Source of the DNA: Pseudomonadota bacterium
GTDB taxonomy: Bacteria; Pseudomonadota; Gammaproteobacteria; JAKAQQ01
Direction of reading: 5' to 3'
DNA: 64,000 nt
Assembly: GCA_021839245.1 (NCBI GenBank)
Contig: JAKCBQ010000006.1
Location: forward strand, 1-64,000
The first letter of the stretch is position 1; each line of letters begins with the position of its first letter. This document shows positions 8,426 to 16,825 of the stretch, piece by piece. A program made the translations under genes and the position numbers. The notes below the pieces were generated by a model. That model had not been told where the DNA came from. It saw nothing but the letters and a program-made list of their open reading frames with translations, and searched no databases.

Positions 8426-9504
8426 CGCCGGCCCTCGAACGGCGGCTGGCCCGTCTCCTTGAAAAACGCGAGGAGCTCGCCCGGAGCCTCAACGCGCCCC
8501 GCATCACGGCGGACGACCGCGTCCGCCTGGGCCGTGAATACGCCCTCCTCGAAGACCTCGCCCTGGCGGACGAGAGGCGGCGCGCCGCAGACGACGATCT
8601 CCGCGCCGCACGCGAACTCCTCGCCCTCGCCGCCTCGCCCCAGGAACGGCAGGCGTGCGACGAGGAAGTGCGCGCCGCCGCCCTCCGCGCCGAAGAGGCG
8701 GAAAAGGCTCTCCTCGCACTCCTCGTCCCGACCGATCCGAAAGCCGACCGCAACGTGTTTCTCGAGATCCGCGCGGGCACCGGCGGACTCGAGGCCGCCC
8801 TTTTTGCCGGGGATCTTCAACGCATGTACGCCCGTTATGCCGAGCGTCACGGCTGGCATCTCGCGGTCCTTGACGCCCAGCGGGGCGAACTCGGCGGATT
8901 CCGTGAAATCACGAGCCGCGTCGAAGGGGCGGGCGTCTACGGTCGCCTCCGGCACGAAGCCGGCACGCACCGTGTGCAGCGCGTGCCGGCGACGGAAGCC
9001 CAGGGCCGCATCCATACCTCGACCTGCACGGTCGCCGTTCTTCCCGAAGCGGAGGACGAGGACGACGTCGTCCTGCGCCACCAGGATCTCGAGGTCGACA
9101 CCTTCCGCGCGTCGGGCGCCGGCGGCCAGCACGTCAACAAGACCGAATCGGCCGTGCGCATCGTCCACCTTCCGAGCGGGCTCGTCGTCGAATGCCGTGA
9201 GGAACGCTCCCAGCACCAGAACCGCGCCCGCGCTCTGGCCCTTCTTCGGGCCCGCCTTCTCGCGCGCGAGGAGGAACGCCGGGCGACCCGAATCCGGGAC
9301 GAACGGCGGGCGATGATCGGACGGGGCGAGAGAAGTGAGCGCATCCGCACCTACAATTTTCCCCAGTCGCGGGTGACGGATCACCGCCTCGAACTCACGC
9401 TCCACAAACTCCCGGAGATCCTCGACGGAGATCTCGATCCGCTGCTCGAACCCCTCGAGCTCGAGGCGCGGGCGCAGGCGCTCGCCGCCTCGGCCGACTC
9501 CTGA
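8422..9504 (+). CDS. prfA: Peptide chain release factor 1
   Basis: 360 residues starting at a GTG inside the hemA stop (GTGA). The codon-reading tripeptide PAT at 189-191 in HRVQRVPATEAQGRIHTS marks RF1 rather than RF2, whose tripeptide is SPF. The catalytic GGQ lies at 234-236. It ends translation at UAA and UAG. The usual next gene prmC, which methylates this GGQ, is not adjacent here but lies at 16.8 kb. Confidence 0.97.
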   Translation: MTPALERRLARLLEKREELARSLNAPRITADDRVRLGREYALLEDLALADERRRAADDDLRAARELLALAASPQERQACDEEVRAAALRAEEAEKALLALLVPTDPKADRNVFLEIRAGTGGLEAALFAGDLQRMYARYAERHGWHLAVLDAQRGELGGFREITSRVEGAGVYGRLRHEAGTHRVQRVPATEAQGRIHTSTCTVAVLPEAEDEDDVVLRHQDLEVDTFRASGAGGQHVNKTESAVRIVHLPSGLVVECREERSQHQNRARALALLRARLLAREEERRATRIRDERRAMIGRGERSERIRTYNFPQSRVTDHRLELTLHKLPEILDGDLDPLLEPLELEARAQALAASADS

Positions 9505-9524
9505 CCCAACACTCTCACACTCTC

Positions 9525-10487
9525 TCAGGCCTCATCCCGGACGAGCCGAACGCTCCAGCCGAGAAGGCCGTGCGGCCCTTCGAGGGCCTCGGGGCAATCC
9601 CCGAGGAAGCGGAAGCCCCACGACGGCAGGGGTGCAAAAAGCGAGCGAATCTCGTCGCGACCGCGCGCGGCGCTGAGGAGCGCCCCGGTGCGGGCGGCGT
9701 GGTCGGCCACGTGCTCGGCGACCTCGGCGATCTTGGCGCGCACAACACCCACGGGCACGCGGCCCAGATGGGCGAGGGCGTCGCGCACCACGTCTCTCAC
9801 GTTGGCGTACATGGCCGGCTCGACTCGCCCGGAAGCCAAAGCGGCCAGCGCCCGATCCTTGGCGGCGAAGAGGCGTGCAGCCTCCTCCCTCGCCGCTCCC
9901 GCGCGCTCGGCGTCGGCGGCCAGCCGGTCGGCGGCCGGGAAATAGCCGAGAGCGAAAAGCCGCGCGACGGCCTCGCCCTGAGCGGCCGCCGCCCGGACCG
10001 TGATCCCTTCCCGCGCATGCAGAACAAAGGCGAGCGTGCCGCCCGGTGCCAGCACCCTCCGGCAAGCCTCGAGCGTCCGCGCGACATCCGTGTACTCGAG
10101 AGCGTATTGGCCCAGAACGGCCGTGAAGGCGTTCTCCGCAAACGGCAGATCCTCGGCGGCAACCCCGGCGTGGAAGTGGATCGCGGCAAGATCGTCCCGT
10201 TCCGTGGGCAGCCAACGTGCGGGATCGATCGGGGCGCGGTCGACCGCCGTCACCGCGGCCGTCACCCCGCGTGCGCGCAGACGTCGCAGGGCATGGAGCG
10301 CAAGGGCCCCGTTGCCGCAGCAGAGGTCAAGGAGCCGCACCGGCGACGGCAAGGCATCGAGAAGAGCGTCCCAGTGCGCGACGATCGCCGGCTGGTACGG
10401 TCGACCGCCCTCGCCGCCGCAGGACGCCAGCCGGTTGGACCGCCAGTAACGGGCCCACGCTTCGTCGAGAGAGCACGTCCCGTCCAC
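9525..10487 (-). CDS. Class I SAM-dependent methyltransferase, substrate unknown
   Basis: 320 residues from a GTG start. Motif I LLDLCCGNGALALHAL is near residue 52, an acidic TAVDRAPID follows, and the post-I motifs AVLGQYALEYTDV and LAPGGTLAFVLHAREG fit the methyltransferase-11/25 type. A long helical C-terminal part has no family I recognise. It starts 6 bases after the dehydrogenase-methyltransferase fusion gene and is probably co-transcribed with it. Confidence 0.7.
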   Translation of the reverse strand: MDGTCSLDEAWARYWRSNRLASCGGEGGRPYQPAIVAHWDALLDALPSPVRLLDLCCGNGALALHALRRLRARGVTAAVTAVDRAPIDPARWLPTERDDLAAIHFHAGVAAEDLPFAENAFTAVLGQYALEYTDVARTLEACRRVLAPGGTLAFVLHAREGITVRAAAAQGEAVARLFALGYFPAADRLAADAERAGAAREEAARLFAAKDRALAALASGRVEPAMYANVRDVVRDALAHLGRVPVGVVRAKIAEVAEHVADHAARTGALLSAARGRDEIRSLFAPLPSWGFRFLGDCPEALEGPHGLLGWSVRLVRDEA

Positions 10488-10493
10488 GCGGGC

Positions 10494-12056
10494 TCAGGCG
10501 GCCGATGCGGGTTTTCGCCCCACGGCGTCGACAAGCACCGCCGCCCCGCGGTGCCCCACGCCGTCGGCGATCTCTTCCTCGTGTTCTTCGAGGAGGATCC
10601 ATTCGGTCTCGGGCGGAAAGAGCGCACGGACGAGTTCGGGCGTGTAGAGACGGTCGGGATCCTGAGGCCCCCCGCTCGTCCGCCCGAGCTGACGGTGCGA
10701 GAAGCCGCGGAGCACGAACACCCCGCCCGGACGGAGCGTACGCCAGATACCGGCAAAGAGTCGTCGGCGTTCCTCGGGCCCAGCAAACTGCACGTAAAGC
10801 GCCACAACCCCATCCATCTCGGCGGGAGTGAAGGGCCATTCGTCGAGCCGCGCCCGGTGGATCTCGAGACGGACGCCCGCCTCTTCGGCCAGACGGTGCG
10901 CCTTGGACACGGCCGCGGCCGAAGCATCGAAGGTGACGACCCGAAACCCCTGACCGGCCAGCCACACGCCGTGGCGACCCTCACCGTCGGCGACGGAAAG
11001 GATCCGACCACCGGGAGGGAGATGACGGACGGTGTGCACCAGAAACGGACTCGGGTCCCGACCGTAATGCCACTCCCCGCCGGCGAAGCGCCGGTCCCAC
11101 TCCTCCGCGGAGGCCGCCGGCGAGGCCTGCGGCGACGCCGGAGGGAGCCCCGCATCCTCGCGCGCCAGAGTCCCGAGGGCCGACCAGTCCACGTCCGGGC
11201 CGTGGCGGGCCACGAGAGAGAGAAAGCGGTCGCGAAGAAGACTGGCGAGAGGAAGAGGAACACCGTGCTCGTCCGCGGCCGCCAGGACGAGGCGAAGATC
11301 CTTGAGGCCCAGGGGCGCGGCGAAACCCGCCGGGCGATGACGGCCTTCGGCGATGAGGCGCCCGTAGTTCCGGTAGAGCGGAACGTCGAAGAGACTGCCC
11401 GTGAGAAGATCCAGGAAACGGGCGGGCTCGAGCCCGCCGGCGGCGGAGAGGGCGAAGGATTCCGCAAGGGACTCGAGAACGTTGGCGATGAGAAAGTTGG
11501 CGGCCAGTTTGGCCAGGTGGGCGCGGGCGGGTTCGTCGGAGACCTCGAAGGTCTTGCGCCCGTAAGCCGTGAAGAGCCGAGCGAGACGAGCACGCCGAGC
11601 GGGCGCTCCGCCCGCGAGCACCACGAGCTCGCCCGCCCGGGCGGCCTCCGGCCGGCCGAGAACCGGCGCGGCCACGTAGCTCTGCCCACGGCGGCGGTGC
11701 TCTTCGTCCAGTCGGCGCGAGAGCGCAACACTGATCGTGCTCGCCTCGACGTGGACCGCCCCCTCCGCCATGCGGTCGGCGAGACCTCCCGGGTCCAGGA
11801 CGAGCGAGGTGACCGCCCGATCGTCCGCCAGCATGGTCACGACGCAGGGGACGGAGGCGAAATCGGCAAAGTCACGCGCGAGCCGGGCACCGGCGGCCAC
11901 GAGGGGGGCCGCCTTCTCCCGATCACGGTTGTAGACGACGAGCCGGTAACCGGCTTCGTGGAGCCGATGCGCCATGGCGGCGCCCATGCGCCCGAGGCCC
12001 ACGAAACCGATCGTCTCCGGAGGGGCCAAGAGCGGGGAATCGTGAGAGTGACTCAT
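10494..12056 (-). CDS. Fusion: 3-hydroxyisobutyrate-dehydrogenase-like domain plus class I methyltransferase domain
   Basis: One uninterrupted frame of 520 residues from ATG 12056; longer starts would enter the preceding gene. Residues about 15-295 match the beta-hydroxyacid dehydrogenase family: NAD-binding GFVGLGRMGAAMAHRL, EASTIS..., and HLAKLAANFLI with the catalytic Lys. After a Pro/Ala/Ser linker (PPASPQASPAASAEEW) a second domain begins with GGEWHYGRDPSPFL and carries VADGEGRHGVWLAGQGFRV and LRPGGVFVLRGFS, a TehB/UbiE-like methyltransferase. The families suggest NAD(P)-dependent reduction or oxidation of a small acid or aldehyde and SAM methylation; the substrate is unknown. Confidence 0.75.
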   Translation of the reverse strand: MSHSHDSPLLAPPETIGFVGLGRMGAAMAHRLHEAGYRLVVYNRDREKAAPLVAAGARLARDFADFASVPCVVTMLADDRAVTSLVLDPGGLADRMAEGAVHVEASTISVALSRRLDEEHRRRGQSYVAAPVLGRPEAARAGELVVLAGGAPARRARLARLFTAYGRKTFEVSDEPARAHLAKLAANFLIANVLESLAESFALSAAGGLEPARFLDLLTGSLFDVPLYRNYGRLIAEGRHRPAGFAAPLGLKDLRLVLAAADEHGVPLPLASLLRDRFLSLVARHGPDVDWSALGTLAREDAGLPPASPQASPAASAEEWDRRFAGGEWHYGRDPSPFLVHTVRHLPPGGRILSVADGEGRHGVWLAGQGFRVVTFDASAAAVSKAHRLAEEAGVRLEIHRARLDEWPFTPAEMDGVVALYVQFAGPEERRRLFAGIWRTLRPGGVFVLRGFSHRQLGRTSGGPQDPDRLYTPELVRALFPPETEWILLEEHEEEIADGVGHRGAAVLVDAVGRKPASAA

Positions 12057-12072
12057 CGGACGCGGATACGCC

Positions 12073-13041
12073 TCAGGATTCAGGAACGTTGACCGGCGCT
12101 CTCGCCGCGCCCCCACGGGCACCGGCCGGGGCCGCGGGGGGGACGGACGCGTCGTCCCCACCGTCCGCGGCGTAGATCACGTGGCTTGCGGCCAGCGCCC
12201 AAGGACGCGGGAGAGCCCCGAGGAGCGGGGCCGCGAGCCAGACCCAGAGGGACGGCGCGGCACGCGTGTGGGGAAGTTTTTGCCACCACGATCCGAGAAG
12301 ACGGCGGGCCGACGCGGCCAGGCGGGGTGAAACGGGGGCAATGTCGGCGACGACGACCCGGTGCAAGGTGTAGAACAACGAGACGGAGCCCTTGACGATC
12401 GCCACGAGAAAGAGCACGCCGTAGGTGAGCGTCGTCACCGCGCCGACGAGCTTCCAGTGACGGTGAACAAGACGAAAACTCGCGCGCAACGTTCCCGCAA
12501 GATCCTCGCCCGCGAGGACCGAGGTGAAACCGACGAAGACCCCTCCCATGCTGATCACGACGAGGAGGAGAGCGGGCACAAGAAGGAAAGCAAAGACGCT
12601 GAGGCCGGTCAGGGCGGGCGCCGGAAGACCCAGAAGCGAACCGAGCGCGTGGACGAGCAACGCCAGAAGCGCGCCCCCAATCCCTCCCAGAACGAGCGCC
12701 ACCACGGCCGCCACATCCAGCACGATCAGCGCCAGACCGTACCACGCGACCCGCGCTCCGAAGCCCCCCGCACCCTTGGTCATCACGCCGCGGTCGAGGC
12801 GGCGAATGATCCAGGCGTTGAACAACGCCCCGACGAAGGTCAGAACAATCCAGGGGAGCAAGGGAACCGCACCCGAGACGCGTCCCGCGACGACCGCGAC
12901 GAGCGCCCCGGCGAAGGCAAGGGCGAAGAGTGTCGGGAAATCCGCCCCGTAGGCGGCGAAGGCCCGGGCGAGGACCGCCCCGGTCTTCACGGGCCCGCGG
13001 TCCGGGCCGCTGTTCGCAAGAGGGGGGGTCATCATTCCCAC
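12073..13041 (-). CDS. Polytopic membrane protein of unknown function
   Basis: 322 residues with about six hydrophobic segments, for example LFALAFAGALVAVVAG, LALIVLDVAAVVALVLGG and LLVPALLLVVISMGG, and a hydrophilic Ala/Pro/Gly-rich tail. A motif late in the protein, GTLRASFRLVHRHWKLVGAV, resembles the layout of YciC/DUF975-like proteins, but I cannot assign the family. Start options ATG GGG ATG ATG lie within four codons. It is probably the first gene of the unit with the fusion and methyltransferase genes (16 bases to the next start). Confidence 0.6.
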   Translation of the reverse strand: MGMMTPPLANSGPDRGPVKTGAVLARAFAAYGADFPTLFALAFAGALVAVVAGRVSGAVPLLPWIVLTFVGALFNAWIIRRLDRGVMTKGAGGFGARVAWYGLALIVLDVAAVVALVLGGIGGALLALLVHALGSLLGLPAPALTGLSVFAFLLVPALLLVVISMGGVFVGFTSVLAGEDLAGTLRASFRLVHRHWKLVGAVTTLTYGVLFLVAIVKGSVSLFYTLHRVVVADIAPVSPRLAASARRLLGSWWQKLPHTRAAPSLWVWLAAPLLGALPRPWALAASHVIYAADGGDDASVPPAAPAGARGGAARAPVNVPES

Positions 13042-13112
13042 GAAGCCTCAATTAACACCCCGTCGGGGGCGGTGGTCAAGACGGGCCGCCCTGACGACGG
13101 CCGTGCCCATCC

Positions 13113-13141
13113 TTGTTTCCCTGCTCAATGTCGGCTATCAT
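13113..13141 (+). promoter_or_regulatory. Sigma-70-type promoter of the small lipoprotein gene
   Basis: TTGTTT (13113-13118) and TATCAT (13136-13141) are separated by exactly 17 bases. Transcription would begin near 13148, leaving a leader of about 36 bases with a strong ribosome site, TTTAGGAGG, before the ATG at 13184. This is one of the clearest promoters in the window. Confidence 0.7.
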
Positions 13142-13183
13142 GAGAGACATCCATCACCCCTCTCACTTTAGGAGGATATCACG

Positions 13184-13396
13184 ATGAAAAAGGCAGCTCT
13201 GCTCGCGGCGGGGGTCATGGTACTCGCCCTGGCGGCCTGTGGCAGCAAAAGCCAGGCTCCGAAGAGCAAGACCATGAAGCCCGCGGCTCCGGCCATGATG
13301 ACCGTGCCTGCCCCCAAGGCCAGCACCGTCATGAAGGCTCCCAAGGCCATGACCAAGACGGGCTCGTCCAAGACTATGTCCGGCTCCAAGGGCTGA
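13184..13396 (+). CDS. Small Lys/Met/Pro/Ala-rich lipoprotein, unknown function
   Basis: 70 residues with a textbook lipoprotein signal (MKK, hydrophobic core, LALAAC with Cys19). The mature part is about 50 residues with no aromatic residue, built from loose repeats of K-T-M-K and P-K-A (for example SKTMKP, APKAST, APKAMT). The strong Shine-Dalgarno AGGAGG, a matched promoter and a downstream terminator indicate a highly expressed single gene. The family is not recognised. A basic, disordered, membrane-anchored peptide is what the sequence shows. Confidence 0.75.
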   Translation: MKKAALLAAGVMVLALAACGSKSQAPKSKTMKPAAPAMMTVPAPKASTVMKAPKAMTKTGSSKTMSGSKG

Positions 13397-13404
13397 TCAG
13401 CCCT
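13389..13404. repeat. 16-bp perfect palindrome over the lipoprotein stop codon
   Basis: AGGGCTGATCAGCCCT is self-complementary and contains the TGA stop of the lipoprotein gene. It is not followed by a T run, so it is not a canonical terminator; it may protect the 3' end or be incidental. Confidence 0.5.
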
Positions 13405-13540
13405 GAGGTTCAAAAACGAATATCGACAGATCCGGTCCTGACCGGGTACTGGCGGTGAAAAGGAAGAGGAGGGAGTGCGCTTTTGCGCTATCCCAATGTA
13501 TTCCTCGTGATCGGCAGCACAAGCGCCGCGCACGCTGAGA

Positions 13541-13567
13541 CCCCGTCTCCAAAGACGGGGTTTTTGT
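13541..13567 (+). terminator. Rho-independent terminator
   Basis: An 8-bp stem CCCCGTCT/AGACGGGG with a CCAA loop, followed by TTTTTGTT. It lies 145 bases after the lipoprotein stop, so the transcript would have a long 3' untranslated region unless something else is encoded there; I see no second gene. Confidence 0.85.
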
Positions 13568-13697
13568 TTGCGCTTCAACGCCGCATTGCCCCATCGGAGA
13601 AGACGGTCCTCCCTGTGCACCGGCTCCGTTCGCCCCACAGGCGGCGTCTACGGGCCGTCCGGACGGCATCCGCCGTCGGAACGCTCCAAATCAGCAA

Positions 13698-14192
13698 TCA
13701 GGCGTGACCGGACGGAAAACCGGACTCAGGCGGCCGTGGAATCTCGGAGGGGGCGCCGTCCTCCGGTAGTTGAACGCCGAAATCCGTGCGGAGCCGCTCG
13801 AGTGCGGTGGACGCAATGCGGCAACCGCGTCGCCCTTCAGGGTTGAGCCAGAGGCCCACCTCGCGGTCGAGCAGCGCGATGACCTCACCTCCAAGACGCG
13901 GGAATATTTCGTGCGGCGCAGGCGCGAGCTTGTCGATCCAGCGCTGAGCCAGCCCCGGCTCAGTAAAGACCGCCGCCAGACGTCCGTAGCGAGGATCGGA
14001 AAGCACAAGGGCCTCGCGGGATCGCTCGTCTCCTTCCCGTCGCCGCACCACGACGTCGACTTCGGCACGGACGAGCGCCTGATAAAGCGTGACGATCGAC
14101 ACCCGATTCTGCGGGAGACCCGCAAGGAGATAGTCGATCTCGGCGCGGCTGTCGAATTCGGTCTCGGGGGAAGAAGCGGGTTCGGCGGTCAT
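13698..14192 (-). CDS. SseB-like hypothetical protein
   Basis: 164 residues with an ideal ribosome site (GGAGG) before the ATG. The N-terminal half, including IDYLLAGLPQNRVSIVTLYQ, RYGRLAAVFTEPGLAQRWID and LLDREVGLWLNPEG, resembles the SseB N-terminal domain, a small alpha/beta module found in many cytoplasmic proteins of unclear role. The C-terminal 25 residues are Pro/Ser-rich. It lies downstream of the transsulfuration pair with a 28-base gap, so co-transcription is possible. Confidence 0.5.
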   Translation of the reverse strand: MTAEPASSPETEFDSRAEIDYLLAGLPQNRVSIVTLYQALVRAEVDVVVRRREGDERSREALVLSDPRYGRLAAVFTEPGLAQRWIDKLAPAPHEIFPRLGGEVIALLDREVGLWLNPEGRRGCRIASTALERLRTDFGVQLPEDGAPSEIPRPPESGFPSGHA

Positions 14193-14220
14193 GGGACCTC
14201 CTGACGGGCGAGCGCGCGAA

Positions 14221-15402
14221 TCACGGGGTGGCGGTCAGGGCGTTCTCGAGATCCGCGCGCAGGTCCTCGAGATCTTCGATGCCGACGGAGAGTCGGACGA
14301 GCCCATCGTCGATACCGAGGGCCTTACGGCGCTCGGGTGTGAGCGCCGCGTGCGTCATGCTCGCCGGATGCTCGGCCAGGCTCTCGACACCGCCCAGACT
14401 CTCCGCCAGGGTGACGAGACGAAGATGGGCGAGGAAGGCCCGGGCCGCCTCACCGCCGCCGCGCAGGACAAACGTGATCATACCCCCGTAGGCACGCATC
14501 TGTCGGCGCGCCAAGACGTGGTCCGGATGGGACAGAAGACCCGGATAGAGCACACGTGTGACCTCGGGCCGGCTCTCGAGCCAGCGGGCCAGGGCGAGAG
14601 CCTGGGACGTGTGACGCTCCATGCGGACGGCGAGTGTTTTCAGTCCCCGGAGCACGAGGAACGAATCGAACGGACTCGGCACCGCGCCCACGGCGTTCTG
14701 AAGATAGCGGAGTCGTTCCTCGAGGTCCGCGCGTGCGGGAGCGACCACCACCACGCCCCCCACGAGGTCCGAATGCCCGTTCAGGTACTTCGTGACGGAA
14801 TGGACGACGAGGTCGGCGCCGAGCGCGAGGGGGGTTTGCGCCCACGGCGTGGCAAAGGTGTTGTCGACCACCACGAGAAGACCGCGGGCGTGCGCCCAGT
14901 CCGTCCAGCGGCGAAGATCGACCAGTTTGAGGAGAGGGTTCGTGGGCGTCTCGATCCAAAGAAGCCGGGTGTTCGGCCGGAGCAGGGTCTCGGGGTCCTC
15001 ACCCGTAAGAGGCGAGTAATCCACTTCGAGCCCGGAGGTGCGGGCCCGCACCTGCTCGAAGAGACGGCTCGTTCCCCCGTAGAGGTCATCGACGGCCAGG
15101 ATGCGGCTGCCCCGATCGAGAAGATCGACCACGGCCGCGATGGCCGCCATGCCGGAGGCAAACGCGATCGCCCCACGGCCGCCCTCGAGGGCGGCGACAC
15201 AGCGCTCATAGGCGCCGCGGGTCGGGTTGGCGGTGCGCGCGTACTCGTAGCCGCGGTGCTCCGCCGGGCGGGGCTGGGCGTAGGTGGAGGTGGCGTAGAT
15301 GGGCGTCATCACCGCTCCGGTGACGGGATCCGGCTCCTGACCGGCGTGCACCGCACGGGTGGAAAACCCCATCTCCGGGGGGCGGGAAGAGTCGTCACTC
15401 AC
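14221..15402 (-). CDS. Cystathionine gamma-synthase/gamma-lyase family PLP enzyme
   Basis: 393 residues. Family features: RAVHAGQEPDPVTGAVMTPIYATSTY, YARTANPTRGAYERCVAALEGG, the phosphate grip FASGMAAI, and the PLP-lysine motif HSVTKYLNGHSDLVGG. Position directly after cystathionine beta-synthase with a 4-base GTGA overlap argues for a gamma-lyase working in reverse transsulfuration (cystathionine to cysteine), but gamma-synthase cannot be told apart by sequence reading alone. An alternative start at the methionine before GFSTRAVHAG is possible. Confidence 0.88.
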   Translation of the reverse strand: MSDDSSRPPEMGFSTRAVHAGQEPDPVTGAVMTPIYATSTYAQPRPAEHRGYEYARTANPTRGAYERCVAALEGGRGAIAFASGMAAIAAVVDLLDRGSRILAVDDLYGGTSRLFEQVRARTSGLEVDYSPLTGEDPETLLRPNTRLLWIETPTNPLLKLVDLRRWTDWAHARGLLVVVDNTFATPWAQTPLALGADLVVHSVTKYLNGHSDLVGGVVVVAPARADLEERLRYLQNAVGAVPSPFDSFLVLRGLKTLAVRMERHTSQALALARWLESRPEVTRVLYPGLLSHPDHVLARRQMRAYGGMITFVLRGGGEAARAFLAHLRLVTLAESLGGVESLAEHPASMTHAALTPERRKALGIDDGLVRLSVGIEDLEDLRADLENALTATP

Positions 15403-16796
15403 GGCCGCACGCTCCGGGTCGCGAGCCGACGTCGGCGTTCCAGCCGATCGAGGACGCTCGCCCGCGTGACCACTCCGAGCGACTGGCCCGAGACGGGATC
15501 GACCAGGACGACGGCGGGGACGGCACGGAGAAGCGCCAGAAGAGACGCCTCGGGCTCGGAGACCGCAAGCTTTGGGGGATCACGACGGACGACCGAGGCC
15601 ACGGGGGTCTCGAGTCCCTGCGGAGCCTCGGTCGCGAGACGGAGAAGATCCTCTTCGAGAAGAAGACCGTCCGCGGCCCCCTCTTCCGCCCGCACGAGAA
15701 GGGCCTCGAGCCTGAGATCGCGCAAGCGTTTCAGCGCGGCTTCCCCCGTCGTCTCCGCACCGATGCGGCCCGCGGAAACCACGAGATCGTCGGCGGGCAG
15801 GCAATCGCGGAGATCGCCGCGATCGTCACGATCGTCCAGCCCGTGACGGGCGAGCCAGCGCGGATCGTAAACCTTGGTGAGGTAGCGGGTCCCCTGATCG
15901 CAGACGAAGGTCAGGACCGTCACGGGACGGGGCGAGGCACGGGCCGCGCGCAACGCGGCGGCAAGCAGCACCCCCGTCGAGGAACCGGCCGCCACCCCGG
16001 TCCGCAGAAGAAGCTCGCGAGCGGTGCGGAAGGCCTCGACGTCGCTGACCGTGATCACCTCGTCGACAAGAGAAAAATCGCCGATCGACGGCAAGTAATC
16101 CTCACCGATGCCTTCCACCAACCAGCGGCCGGAGGGGCCCACACGCCCACTTCGGTGGTAGCCGGCGAGGACCGATCCCTCCGGATCGGCCAGGACGATG
16201 CGCAGACCGCGGTGGCGCGACTTGAGGTAGTGGCCCAGGCCCGTGAGCGTTCCACTCGTTCCGGCTCCCACCACGAGCACGTCGAGTTCGGTGCCGAATT
16301 CCTCCCAGATCTCCGGACCCGTCGTGGCCTCGTGCGCGGCCGGGTTGTCGGGGTTGCCGAACTGGTCGATGAAATAGCCTCCGCGTTCCTCGGCCAGACG
16401 CTTCGCCAAATCGAGGTAATAGTCGGGATGACCGCGGGTGACGTCCGAGCGGGTCAGGACGACCTCGGCGCCCATCGCCCGCAGCTGTGCGATCTTCTCG
16501 GCGCTCATCTTGTCCGGGACGACGAGGAGCAGACGATACCCGCGAAGAAGAGCCACGAGAGCCAGGGCGATTCCGGTGTTGCCCGCCGTCCCCTCGACGA
16601 TCCAGGCGCCCGGACGCAGGCGCCCTCGGCGTTCGGCGCCCTCGATCATCTGTAGGGCGATCCGATCCTTGATCGATCCGCCGGGGTTGGACGACTCGAG
16701 TTTGAGGAACACGCGGCTTTGGCCGGTCTCAAAACCGTCAAGCGCGAGCACCGGAGTGCGGCCGATGAGCTCGAGAAGACTCGTGTATCTCGCCAC
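15399..16796 (-). CDS. Cystathionine beta-synthase, PLP domain plus C-terminal CBS pair
   Basis: 465 residues from GTG. The PLP lysine is in SSNPGGSIKDRIALQMIE, the substrate loop in EGTAGNTGIALAL, and the phosphate loop in GAGTSGTLTGLGHYL; KVYDPRWL near residue 320 is typical of the CBS branch rather than cysteine synthase. The last 120 residues form CBS modules (VSAGRIGAETTGEAALKRL and VSGQSLGVVTRASVLDRL). It condenses serine and homocysteine. Gene order beta-synthase then gamma-lyase suggests homocysteine-to-cysteine conversion. Confidence 0.88.
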   Translation of the reverse strand: MARYTSLLELIGRTPVLALDGFETGQSRVFLKLESSNPGGSIKDRIALQMIEGAERRGRLRPGAWIVEGTAGNTGIALALVALLRGYRLLLVVPDKMSAEKIAQLRAMGAEVVLTRSDVTRGHPDYYLDLAKRLAEERGGYFIDQFGNPDNPAAHEATTGPEIWEEFGTELDVLVVGAGTSGTLTGLGHYLKSRHRGLRIVLADPEGSVLAGYHRSGRVGPSGRWLVEGIGEDYLPSIGDFSLVDEVITVSDVEAFRTARELLLRTGVAAGSSTGVLLAAALRAARASPRPVTVLTFVCDQGTRYLTKVYDPRWLARHGLDDRDDRGDLRDCLPADDLVVSAGRIGAETTGEAALKRLRDLRLEALLVRAEEGAADGLLLEEDLLRLATEAPQGLETPVASVVRRDPPKLAVSEPEASLLALLRAVPAVVLVDPVSGQSLGVVTRASVLDRLERRRRLATRSVRP

Positions 16797-16825
16797 CCGG
16801 CGTCACTCCACGCGATAATCGGTGG

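Noticed and set aside
9570-12092. 840-codon plus-strand frame opposite the methyltransferase genes
   Set aside because: Same cause. The minus-strand frames carry complete SAM and NAD motifs.
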